The position numbers and the translations under genes were made by a program. From positions 1 through 7,256 of the forward strand of contig KL569418.1 in assembly GCA_000715685.1 (NCBI GenBank): a stretch of DNA of 7,256 bases, in the 5' to 3' direction. The stretch comes from Streptomyces lilacinus (GTDB lineage: Bacteria > Actinomycetota > Actinomycetes > Streptomycetales > Streptomycetaceae). The notes beneath the pieces are model-generated. The model ran no database searches. It had not been told where the DNA came from and saw only the letters and a program-made list of their open reading frames with translations. The stretch's first letter is position 1. Each line of letters begins with the position of its first letter. Positions 1 through 6,516 of the stretch are shown piece after piece.

Positions 1-1465
1 CATCCACTGGCTCGCCCGCGCCCCCGGCGCCGGCCCGGCCGACCGGGGCGCGGACCGGACGCCGTACGGCCCGTACGGGCAGGCGCTGCGCGCCCTCGCC
101 GCCGCCCACGGGCTGCCGCACGACGACGGACCCGACGACGCCACCGCCCACCTGCGCACCCACTTCGCCCGGGCCGGACAGCCGTTCCTGTGGGTCGTCG
201 ACGACCTCCCCGACGACCTGACCACCCAGCAGGTGGCCCGCCTCCACGCCCCGCACCCCCTGGGCCGGACGCTGCTGACGACCCGCAGCCGGCGCTACGA
301 CGCCCTCGCCACGCCCGTCGAACTCGGCCCGCTCGCGCCCGACGAGGCCTATGCCCTGCTCACCCACGCCGGCGCCCCGCCCGCCACGCCCGACGAACGC
401 GCCGCGGCCGACGCGCTGTGCGCCGCCGTCGCCGGCCACCCCCTCGCCCTCGCCCTGCTCGCCTCGGCGACCGACGACGGTTACACCGCCCTCCACGAAC
501 GCCTCCACGCCCCCGGCCGGTCGCTCCTGGACGCGCTCGCGCGCCGGCGCGCCCTGCCCACTGGCTACCCCGCCGAGGTCACGGCCGCCCTCGTCCGGGA
601 CGTCGCCGGCGCCGGACCGTACGCCATGGACGCCCTGCGACTCGCCGCGGTCTTCTCACCCACCCCGCTGACCAGGGACGACGCCGTACGGGCCCTGTCG
701 CTCGCCGCCCGGGTGCCCGACATCACCACCGCCCGCCGGCTCGACACCGGCATCGCCGCCCTCCGCGGCCGCGGCCTGCTCGCCCCGGCCGGCACCCGCG
801 CCTGGACGGCGCACCCCGTCCTCGTCCACGCCTGGCTGCGCCACGACCCCGAACCCGCCCGCGCCGAGCAGCTGCGCCACGCCGTGATGACGACCCTGCG
901 CACCTCCCGCCCCACTACGCTGGGCCGCATCGGAGCCCGCCCCGGCAGGACCGGCACCACCACGAGGGAGCCGCAGATGAAGCCCCGGACGCCCGCCCAG
1001 CGCGAGAGCGCCCCCAGCGAACTCGAGCGCATGGCCGCCTTCGACATCCAGGTCGAACTCGCCACCCGCATCGGCGTGCAGGAGCTCGCCCCCGGCGCGG
1101 GCAGCCTGCGCGAGGCGCTCACCTCGCTCCACGCGATGTTCGAGTTCACCCGCGTCACGCTGCGGCAGTACAGCATCGACCTGGCCGACCAGCCCGCCAC
1201 CGCCGGAGCCCCCACCGTCCACTCGATCGCCTACGAGCTCCTCAACAACACCCTGCGCCCCTTCACCAGCGAATGGCACACCCGCCTCGCCGCCCACGAG
1301 GCCCTCCGCCCCGAGGGCACGAGCCCGGTCGCCCACGAGCAGTCCTGGCCCGACGCCCCGGCCATGCGCACCGCCCTGGCCGGCCTGCGCACCCCGCTCC
1401 TCGGCATCGTCGCCGACCTCGCCGCCATCTCCGGCGCCGACTTCGGCCTCCCGGCGGCGAGCTAG
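1..1465 (+). CDS. NB-ARC/STAND-type ATPase with helical C-terminal domain (5' partial)
   Basis: The frame is open from base 2 to the TAG at 1463-1465, giving 487 visible residues; the N-terminus and Walker A lie upstream of the window. Visible NB-ARC signatures, numbered from the first full codon, are a Walker B strand FLWVVDDLPDD (about 62-72), a sensor-1 motif GRTLLTTR (88-95), a GHPLALALL motif (about 145-153) and a winged-helix region (about 205-297) ending in an MHD-like HPVLVHAWLR. A Pro/Arg/Thr-rich linker (about 298-330) leads to a roughly 150-residue helical domain with LNNTLRPFTSEWHTRLAAHE near its middle, which I do not recognise by name. STAND proteins are ATP-driven switches that couple sensing to an effector or transcriptional output; the output here is unknown because the N-terminal effector is missing. 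There are no TPR or WD repeats. An in-frame ATG at 977 preceded by GAGGGAG could start a separate 162-residue product. NB-ARC identity is fairly sure; function is not. Confidence 0.8.
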   Translation, partial: IHWLARAPGAGPADRGADRTPYGPYGQALRALAAAHGLPHDDGPDDATAHLRTHFARAGQPFLWVVDDLPDDLTTQQVARLHAPHPLGRTLLTTRSRRYDALATPVELGPLAPDEAYALLTHAGAPPATPDERAAADALCAAVAGHPLALALLASATDDGYTALHERLHAPGRSLLDALARRRALPTGYPAEVTAALVRDVAGAGPYAMDALRLAAVFSPTPLTRDDAVRALSLAARVPDITTARRLDTGIAALRGRGLLAPAGTRAWTAHPVLVHAWLRHDPEPARAEQLRHAVMTTLRTSRPTTLGRIGARPGRTGTTTREPQMKPRTPAQRESAPSELERMAAFDIQVELATRIGVQELAPGAGSLREALTSLHAMFEFTRVTLRQYSIDLADQPATAGAPTVHSIAYELLNNTLRPFTSEWHTRLAAHEALRPEGTSPVAHEQSWPDAPAMRTALAGLRTPLLGIVADLAAISGADFGLPAAS

Positions 1466-1734
1466 CGCCCGCGCCGGTCCTCCTCGACGGGCTCGTAGGG
1501 AGGAACGTCCCGCCCGGGCTGGAAGTGCGGCCCCTGTCGGATGTGCCGAATGATCACGGCGATGTCCACCAGGGTCACCACCATCACCACCCCGCAGGCC
1601 ACCGCCCACCCCACCCGCCCCGCGACAGCGAACGCCGCGGCTCCGGCCCCCGTCACCACCAGCCCGAACAGCGCCAGCCCCAGCCTGAGCCGCAGGGGGC
1701 TGCGTGCCGTGATGGGTTCGTTGCCCGTACGCAT
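1462..1734 (-). CDS. Small two-helix membrane protein, DUF6343-like
   Basis: The product has 90 residues. A short basic N-terminus (RTGNEPITARSPLRLRL) precedes two hydrophobic segments, about residues 18-38 and 42-62, then a charged tail with RHIRQGPHFQPGRDVPPYEP. From memory this conserved N- and C-terminal framing matches the Streptomyces family annotated DUF6343, whose function is unknown; I could not run a search. The two helices are linked by only a few residues (GRVG), so a hairpin in the cytoplasmic membrane with both ends on the same side is likely. The start is ATG at 1734, with GGGAG about 10 bases upstream (plus-strand 1745-1749). Its stop overlaps the stop of the convergent ATPase gene. 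It lies 76 bp downstream of ogt on the same strand, with a hairpin in between, so it may or may not share that transcript. Confidence 0.82.
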   Translation of the reverse strand: MRTGNEPITARSPLRLRLGLALFGLVVTGAGAAAFAVAGRVGWAVACGVVMVVTLVDIAVIIRHIRQGPHFQPGRDVPPYEPVEEDRRGR

Positions 1735-1760
1735 GGCGCACCATCTCCCACGTACCAGGA

Positions 1761-1794
1761 TCCCTCGGCCGGTCCCGTGACGGAACCGGAGGGA
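1761..1794 (-). terminator. Imperfect hairpin after ogt, possible terminator
   Basis: Arms 1769-1778 and 1780-1789 are complementary except for one pair (1774/1784), which is C-A on the plus strand but becomes a G-U wobble in minus-strand RNA. This favours a function in the transcript coming from ogt. After a 3-base bulge, a further 5-bp stem pairs 1761-1765 with 1790-1794. It lies 17 bases past the ogt stop and ahead of the DUF6343-like gene. There is no U-tract, which is common for terminators in high-GC actinobacteria. Confidence 0.45.
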
Positions 1795-1810
1795 GGGCGG
1801 CCCCGGCGGC

Positions 1811-2383
1811 TCAGAACAGCGGCTCGGGGAGTATCCCCTCGAGCGAGAGCAGGGCCCGCTTCGTCTCCAGGCCCGGGCCGAAGCCGCCCAGGCCGCCGTT
1901 GCTCTCGATGACGCGGTGGCAGGGCACCACGACGGGCAGGGGGTTGCTGCCCATGGCCAGGCCCACGGCGCGGGCCGCGGAGGGGTCGCCGAGGCGGGTG
2001 GCGAGGTCCTGGTAGGAGGCCAGGGTGCCGTGCGGGACGTGGGCGAGGAGGGCGCGCAGGGCGCGGCGGTTGAAGCCGGTGGTGAGGGACCAGTCGAGGG
2101 GGAGGGAGAAGGCGCGGAGGCGGCCGGCGAAGTAGGCGTGGAGCTGGTCCGAGGCCTCGGCGAGGACGTCGTGGCAGGGCGAGGGCGGGGCGGCGGGTGC
2201 GGAGCCGAGGCGTTGGGCGAGGGCGGCGAGGGACCGCTCGGTGGTGGGGGCGTCGGCGTGGAAGACGACGTTGACCAGGCCCTCGCGGGTCGCGGCGAGG
2301 CCGAGGGGGCCGATGGGGGTGCCCACGATGGTCCAGGCCCATGCCCGGGGCCCGGACGGCGGGGGGCGCTCGGAGTCCGTCAC
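1811..2383 (-). CDS. ogt: Methylated-DNA--[protein]-cysteine S-methyltransferase
   Basis: This is a 190-residue O6-alkylguanine-DNA alkyltransferase. It removes alkyl groups from O6 of guanine (and O4 of thymine) by transferring them irreversibly to its own cysteine, acting as a suicide repair protein on cytoplasmic DNA. The active-site motif VPCHRV places the acceptor at Cys155. AARAVGLAMGSNPLP (about 136-150) is the recognition helix and carries the arginine finger Arg138. Y124 in ASYQDLA and the C-terminal GGFGPGLETKRALLSLEG complete the family pattern. The N-terminal part (about 15-100) is the usual poorly conserved domain; there is no AraC-like Ada domain. The start is GTG at 2383. GGAG lies only 3 bases upstream, an unusually short gap, but the next in-frame candidate (GTG, residue 20) would cut into the first strand and has no better site. 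It lies 32 bp behind the phosphodiesterase gene, probably in one operon. Confidence 0.95.
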   Translation of the reverse strand: MTDSERPPPSGPRAWAWTIVGTPIGPLGLAATREGLVNVVFHADAPTTERSLAALAQRLGSAPAAPPSPCHDVLAEASDQLHAYFAGRLRAFSLPLDWSLTTGFNRRALRALLAHVPHGTLASYQDLATRLGDPSAARAVGLAMGSNPLPVVVPCHRVIESNGGLGGFGPGLETKRALLSLEGILPEPLF

Positions 2384-2415
2384 GGGCTCCAGCCTAGAGC
2401 GTCCCCCGCCGGCCG

Positions 2416-3338
2416 TCAGAGGACGCTGTCGAGGGTCTCGTCGTCGAGCAGGCCGGACGGGTCGTCCGCGTCCTCGGCGAGGGCTTCCGCGACGACGTGG
2501 GCGTTGTTGCTGATGATGCCGTCGACGCCCAGGTGCGCGAGGCCGACGGCGTCGTCGGCGTCGTCGACCGTCCAGGCGGAGACCTCCAACCGGCGGCCGT
2601 GCGGACCCTTGAGGGCGTGCACCGCGCGGACCCAGTCGACGGTGACCTTCTCGTAGTCGGGGTTGATCTGGTCGGCGAAGGCGGCGTAGGAGCGGAGTTC
2701 GGCGGGCTTGGGGGCGCCGAGGAAGCCCTTCTTGATGTCGGGGCGGAGCGCGTGAAGAGTCTTCAGAGACGCGGCGTTGAAACTCTGGACGACGAGCCTG
2801 TTCCGGAGGTGGCCGCGGTCCAGCCAGCCGGTGCGCCGGAGTTCGGCCACTATCTGCCGTTCGATGCCGGGATACAGCTCCGGGGCCTTCACCTCCAGCA
2901 GCAGGTTCTGACGGTTGTGGTCGACGCGCCGCAGGTAGCGGTCGAGGGTGGGGTGTATAAGAGACAGTCCCAGCCGCCGGCGTCCAGCTTCTCGATCTCG
3001 GCGAGCGTGAAGTCCGCGACCTTCCAGGGCGAGCGCCCCGGGTAGCGCTTCTTGACGTCGGTGGTGCGGGCGAGGGTGGTGTCGTGCATGACGATCAGCG
3101 CGCCGTCCTTGGTGCGCTGGACGTCGTTCTCCACCCAGACGGTGCCCAGCCGCGCCGCTCTGTCGATCGACGCGAGAGTGTTCTCCGGCGCCTCGGAGGG
3201 CACCCCCCGGTGGCCGATGGCGACGGGGACGGTCAGCCGGTCGGCGGCAGCCGCGTGGGCGGGCACGGCGGGGGCGGCCGTGGAGAGGGACAGTCCGACA
3301 AGTGCGCCGGTCACGGCGGAGACGGTGCGGATGCGCAT
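2416..3338 (-). CDS. glpQ2: Secreted glycerophosphodiester phosphodiesterase (frame interrupted by adapter sequence)
   Basis: This enzyme hydrolyses glycerophosphodiesters to sn-glycerol 3-phosphate and an alcohol outside the cell, supplying phosphate and glycerol. The ATG at 3338 has GAGGAG 5 bases upstream and opens a signal peptide: basic MRIR, a hydrophobic core and a likely cut after AHA (residue 29). GDPD motifs follow: IGHRG (catalytic His43), [18 protein letters not shown] (metal ligands Glu70 and Asp72) and MHD (His85). After LDAGGWD (residue 124) the frame breaks. It resumes in another frame at [29 protein letters not shown], then [26 protein letters not shown] and [10 protein letters not shown], ending at the TGA at 2416-2418. 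The break coincides with a Tn5 mosaic-end sequence, so the real gene is probably intact, with about ten codons lost. Restoring frame requires the true replacement for the 15 adapter bases to be 3k+1 bases longer than 15. The name follows S. coelicolor glpQ2, known to be PhoP-regulated; I infer orthology from the uvrB neighbourhood. Confidence 0.9.
2953..2967 (+). other. Tn5 mosaic-end (Nextera transposase adapter) remnant
   Basis: GTGTATAAGAGACAG is identical to the last 15 bases of the 19-bp Tn5 mosaic end used in tagmentation libraries. It is A+T-rich inside a very G+C-rich gene and sits at the exact point where the GDPD reading frame breaks. On the minus strand it reads CTGTCTCTTATACAC directly after the 5' part of the gene, the orientation expected when a read runs through a short insert into adapter. 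No transposase, IS50 sequence or 9-bp target duplication accompanies it. Confidence 0.93.
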
Positions 3339-3396
3339 AAGAGCTCCTCGCGGCGTCCGGGCCGGGAGCGGCCATCGCGCCCCGACCCTCGGGTCC

Positions 3397-3441
3397 TCGT
3401 GTACGGAACGTGGTACCAGGTGCACGCAAAGTCGTACACGA
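3397..3441. repeat. 9-bp inverted repeat in the glpQ2-uvrB divergent region
   Basis: TCGTGTACG (3397-3405) and CGTACACGA (3433-3441) are perfect inverted arms separated by 27 bases. Inside are CGTG (3409-3412) and CACG (3423-3426) plus the small palindromes TGGTACCA and GTGCAC. It lies 59-103 bp upstream of the glpQ2-like ATG and about 150 bp upstream of uvrB. It could be an operator for the phosphodiesterase gene or a stem in its leader. No known regulator site is clearly matched, so the role is inference. Confidence 0.4.
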
Positions 3442-3562
3442 AACCCCTGCGTTTCCGCGACGGCGGGAGCACCCGGAAGCAGGACCCTTTGCCGTCATTT
3501 CGCCCTCTGTTCGCCCGGGCCGGGGCCCGGAAAACCGCTGGCCGAGGGGCGGAACGGGCCGG

Positions 3563-3585
3563 TTGTCAGTGGTGGGCCGTACGGT
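3563..3585 (+). promoter_or_regulatory. RecA-independent DNA-damage promoter (PafBC class) of uvrB
   Basis: TTGTCAGTG (3563-3571), an 8-base spacer (3572-3579) and TACGGT (3580-3585) match every position of the consensus tTGTCRgtg-N8-TAnnnT described for LexA/RecA-independent damage-inducible promoters in mycobacteria and Streptomyces, later shown to depend on the PafBC activator. The -10 ends 6 bases before the uvrB ATG, so transcription should begin at or next to the A at 3592 and give a leaderless mRNA. In keeping with this there is no good Shine-Dalgarno sequence, only a weak GGTGG. Confidence 0.82.
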
Positions 3586-3591
3586 GGTCTC

Positions 3592-5723
3592 ATGCGGCCC
3601 GTATCTCAGATCGAACGCAAGGTGGCGCCCTTCGAGGTCGTCAGCCCGTACCAGCCCAGCGGCGACCAGCCGACGGCCATCGCCGACCTCGAGCGGCGCA
3701 TCCGCGCGGGCGAGAAGGACGTCGTCCTGCTCGGCGCGACCGGCACCGGCAAGTCGGCGACCACGGCGTGGATGATCGAGAAGCTCCAGCGGCCGACCCT
3801 CGTCATGGCGCCCAACAAGACGCTCGCCGCCCAGCTCGCCAACGAGTTCCGCGAGCTCCTGCCGAACAACGCCGTCGAGTACTTCGTCTCGTACTACGAC
3901 TACTACCAGCCGGAGGCGTACGTCCCGCAGTCGGACACCTACATCGAGAAGGACTCCTCGATCAACGAGGAGGTCGAGCGGCTGCGCCACTCCGCGACGA
4001 ATTCCCTGCTCACCCGGCGCGACGTCGTCGTGGTGGCCTCGGTGTCCTGCATCTACGGCCTGGGCACGCCGCAGGAGTACGTGGACCGCATGGTGCCCCT
4101 CAAGGTCGGCCAGGAGATCGACCGCGACGACCTGCTGCGCCGCTTCGTGGAGATCCAGTACACGCGCAACGACGTCGCCTTCACCCGGGGCACCTTCCGC
4201 GTGCGCGGCGACACCATCGAGATCTTCCCGGTCTACGAGGAGCTGGCCGTCCGCATCGAGATGTTCGGCGACGAGATCGAGGCGCTGTCCACCCTCCACC
4301 CGCTCACGGGCGAGGTCATCTCCGACGACCAGGAGCTCTACGTCTTCCCCCCAGCCACTACATCGCCGGTGCCGAGCGCATGGAGAAGGCCATCGCGGGC
4401 ATCGAGGCCGAGCTGGAGCAGCGCCTGGCCCAGCTGGAGAAGCAGGGCAAGCTCCTCGAGGCCCAGCGGCTGCGCATGCGCACCACCTACGACATCGAGA
4501 TGATGCGCCAGGTCGGCTCCTGCTCCGGCATCGAGAACTACTCGCTGCACATGGACGACCGCGAGCCCGGCTCCCCGCCCAACACCCTCATGGACTACTT
4601 CCCGGAGGACTTCCTCCTCGTCATCGACGAGTCGCACGTCACCGTCCCGCAGATCGGCGCGATGTACGAGGGCGACGCCTCCCGCAAGCGCACGCTCGTC
4701 GAGCACGGCTTCCGGCTGCCGTCCGCCATGGACAACCGCCCGCTGAAGTGGGAGGAGTTCACCGAGCGCATCGGGCAGACCGTCTATCTGTCCGCGACCC
4801 CCGGCCCGTACGAGCTCTCGCGCGGCGACGGCTTCGTGGAGCAGATCATCCGCCCCACCGGCCTCGTCGACCCCGAGGTCATCGTCAAGCCCACCGAGGG
4901 CCAGATCGACGACCTGGTGCACGAGATCCGCAAGCGCACCGAGCGCGATGAGCGCGTCCTGGTCACCACGCTGACCAAGAAGATGGCCGAGGACCTCACG
5001 GACTACTTCCTGGAGCTCGGCATCCAGGTGCGCTACCTGCACAGCGACGTCGACACGCTGCGCCGCGTGGAGCTGCTGCGCGAGCTGCGCGCCGGCGAGT
5101 TCGACGTCCTGGTCGGCATCAACCTGCTGCGGGAGGGCCTCGACCTGCCCGAGGTGTCGCTGGTGGCCATCCTCGACGCCGACAAGGAAGGCTTCCTGCG
5201 GTCGGGCACGTCCCTGATCCAGACCATCGGTCGCGCGGCGCGCAACGTCTCCGGCCAGGTGCACATGTACGCGGACAAGGTCACCCCCGCGATGGAGAAG
5301 GCCATCGAGGAGACCAACCGCCGCCGCGAGAAGCAGGTCGCGTACAACAAGGAGCGCGGCATCGACCCGCAGCCGCTCCGCAAGAAGATCGGCGACATCG
5401 TCGCCACCCTCGCCCGCGAGGAGCTCGACACCCAGGAGCTGCTGGGCACGGGCTACCGCCAGTCCGAGAAGGGCAAGGAGAAGGCCCCCGTGCCCACCGC
5501 CGCCGCGGGCGCCAAGGGGAAGGCGAAGGGCAAGGGGAAGGCCAAGGAAGCGGTGCTCACCGACCGCCCGGCCGCCGAACTCGCCCAGCTCATCGAGGAC
5601 ATGACCGACCGCATGCGGGCGGCCGCGGCAGAGCTGCAGTTCGAGGTCGCGGCGCGGTTGCGTGACGAGGTGGGCGAGTTGAAGAAGGAGCTGCGGCAGA
5701 TGCGGGAGGCCGGCCTGGCCTGA
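3592..5723 (+). CDS. uvrB: Excinuclease ABC subunit B (UvrB), with an apparent 1-base deletion
   Basis: UvrB takes over damaged DNA from UvrA, verifies the lesion with its ATP-dependent helicase fold and recruits UvrC for incision in nucleotide excision repair. Numbering assumes the frame is restored (710 residues, a normal length for actinobacteria). Motifs are Walker A GATGTGKS (48-55), the beta-hairpin region [20 protein letters not shown] (101-120), the DESH Walker B (346-349), [21 protein letters not shown], and TIGRAARN as motif VI. A Lys/Gly/Ala-rich linker (about 624-656) precedes the C-terminal UVR motif (about 665-700) that contacts UvrC. The frame breaks after residue 253: FP is followed by CCAGCCACTAC where the family has FPASHY, so one G is missing beside six C. 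Read literally, translation stops at 4501-4503 after 303 residues and loses DESH and the second helicase domain. The start ATG at 3592 is supported by the [21 protein letters not shown]-terminus and by the promoter spacing. Confidence 0.96.
4347..4352 (+). other. Apparent frameshift site in uvrB (run of six C)
   Basis: The sequence reads TTCCCCCCAGCCACTAC. The conserved UvrB peptide FPASHY needs TTC CCC GCC AGC CAC TAC, so a single G between the fourth and fifth C would restore the frame exactly and supply the expected alanine. High conservation on both sides and no other damage suggest a base-calling or assembly error rather than gene decay. Confidence 0.88.
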
Positions 5724-5855
5724 CGGAGATGTTGCAAGACCGCCACAAAGCCCCCTCGGGTTCGTACGTACTCTCCACCTGTGCATATGGTCGTTCTTGA
5801 AGCCCGCGCGGACGCATGCCCACGGGGGACGGAACGAACGAGAGAGGGACTGCGC
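5724..5855 (+). promoter_or_regulatory. uvrB-TerD intergenic region with candidate promoter elements
   Basis: These 132 bp probably carry the promoter of the TerD gene. TACTCT (5769-5774) and TATGGT (5786-5791) both fit the actinobacterial TAnnnT -10 pattern, but neither has a convincing -35 at normal spacing. A palindromic CGTACGTAC stretch lies at 5763-5771. A purine-rich GAGAGGGA site ends about 8 bases before the GTG start. No strong terminator hairpin follows uvrB, so read-through from uvrB is possible. Confidence 0.35.
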
Positions 5856-6434
5856 GTGACGGTCAACTTGTCCAAGGGCCAGGGCATCAGCCTGCAGAAG
5901 GCCGACGGGGGCACCCTGACCGCGGTGCGGATGGGGCTCGGCTGGCAGGCGGCCCCCCGCCGTGGGCTGTTCGGCACGCGGACGAAGGAGATCGACCTCG
6001 ACGCCTCGGCGGTGCTCTTCGCCGACAAGCAGCCGGTCGACGTGGCCTTCTTCCAGCAGCTCGTCAGCAAGGACGGCTCGGTCCGCCACACCGGTGACAA
6101 CCTGGTCGGCGGCGCGGGCCAGGGTGGCGACGACGAGGCCATCCTCGTCGACCTGCAGCGCGTCCCCGTCCACGTCAACCAGATCGTCTTCACGGTGAAC
6201 TCCTTCACCGGCCAGACCTTCGCCGAGGTGCAGAACGCCTTCTGCCGCCTGGTGGACGAGACCACCGGCCAGGAGCTCGCCCGCTACACCCTGGACGGCG
6301 GCGGCCCCTACACCGCGCAGATCATGGCGAAGGTGCACCGGGTGGGCAACGGTTGGCAGATGACGGCCATCGGCACCCCGGCCAACGGCCGGACCTTCCA
6401 GGACCTGCTGTCGGAGATCCAGTCCGTTCTCTGA
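5856..6434 (+). CDS. TerD family calcium-binding stress protein
   Basis: The 192-residue product starts at GTG (5856), which gives the classic TerD opening M/VTVNLSKGQGISLQK; the purine-rich GAGAGGGA just upstream supports this start. TerD proteins fold as a beta sandwich that binds two Ca2+ ions. They are linked to tellurite and stress resistance and, in Streptomyces, to differentiation; the biochemical role is unresolved. Visible calcium-site residues include EIDLDAS (45-51), HTGDNLVGGAGQGGDDE (78-94) and the following ILVDLQRVP. NSFTGQTFAEVQNAFCRLVD (115-134) and the C-terminal GWQMTAIGTPANGRTFQDLL are also typical. It is cytoplasmic, with no signal or membrane segment. Full family length, intact and single-domain. 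It is followed 27 bases after its stop by a strong hairpin, so it is probably transcribed alone or with uvrB. Confidence 0.95.
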   Translation: MTVNLSKGQGISLQKADGGTLTAVRMGLGWQAAPRRGLFGTRTKEIDLDASAVLFADKQPVDVAFFQQLVSKDGSVRHTGDNLVGGAGQGGDDEAILVDLQRVPVHVNQIVFTVNSFTGQTFAEVQNAFCRLVDETTGQELARYTLDGGGPYTAQIMAKVHRVGNGWQMTAIGTPANGRTFQDLLSEIQSVL

Positions 6435-6461
6435 CAGACGCACAGCAGTAAGCAGTCATAC

Positions 6462-6501
6462 GCGCAGGGCCCGGCGGAGCGGTATCCGCCGGGCCCTGCG
6501 C
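6462..6501 (+). terminator. Strong hairpin terminator after the TerD gene
   Basis: A perfect 17-bp inverted repeat (6462-6478 with 6485-6501) encloses the 6-base loop GCGGTA. The stem is almost entirely G-C and lies 27 bases beyond the TerD stop. There is no U-tract, as is usual for Streptomyces terminators. The symmetry would also work in the opposite direction. Confidence 0.85.
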
Positions 6502-6516
6502 ACAGTGAGTACGACG

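Larger units (their letters stand above)
3339..3591. promoter_or_regulatory. Divergent intergenic region between glpQ2 and uvrB
   Basis: These 253 bp separate the two divergent start codons. The side near glpQ2 holds the GAGGAG ribosome site (plus-strand complement at 3344-3349) and the inverted repeat 3397-3441. The middle holds a small 6-bp hairpin (arms 3515-3520 and 3525-3530, loop CGGG) with AAAA after it. The uvrB side holds a complete damage-responsive promoter. I found no clear -10/-35 pair for glpQ2, and only a lone GTGCACC resembling a PhoP half-repeat, too little to call a PHO box. Confidence 0.6.

Noticed and set aside
656..1744. 362-codon minus-strand and 573-codon plus-strand open frames (190-1911) over the left part
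   Set aside because: Both are Arg/Pro/Gly-rich shadows of the NB-ARC frame, which alone shows NTPase motifs.
2953..2967. A genuine Tn5 or IS50 insertion
   Set aside because: Only one 15-base end fragment is present, with no transposase, no second end and no 9-bp target duplication; adapter carry-over explains it better.
3400..3440. PHO box (PhoP direct repeats) upstream of glpQ2
   Set aside because: One GTGCACC heptamer on the minus strand resembles GTTCACC, but the units 11 bases on either side do not match.
3515..3530. Hairpin terminator within the divergent region
   Set aside because: The stem is only 6 bp and no transcript would need to end there, since both genes point away.
3480..3620. 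LexA/SOS box for uvrB
   Set aside because: Only isolated half-matches occur (TGTTCG near 3508, CGAAC near 3611). No CGAAC-N4-GTTCG palindrome is present, whereas a complete RecA-independent promoter is.
4347..4352. Phase-variable C tract or programmed frameshift in uvrB
   Set aside because: Six C is short, the conserved codon needs a G rather than a C, and no switching logic is known for UvrB. A missing base is simpler.
4338..6443. 701-codon open frame on the minus strand
   Set aside because: It runs opposite uvrB and the TerD gene and is a by-product of high G+C codon bias; its low-complexity Leu/Gly/Val/Asp composition matches no family.
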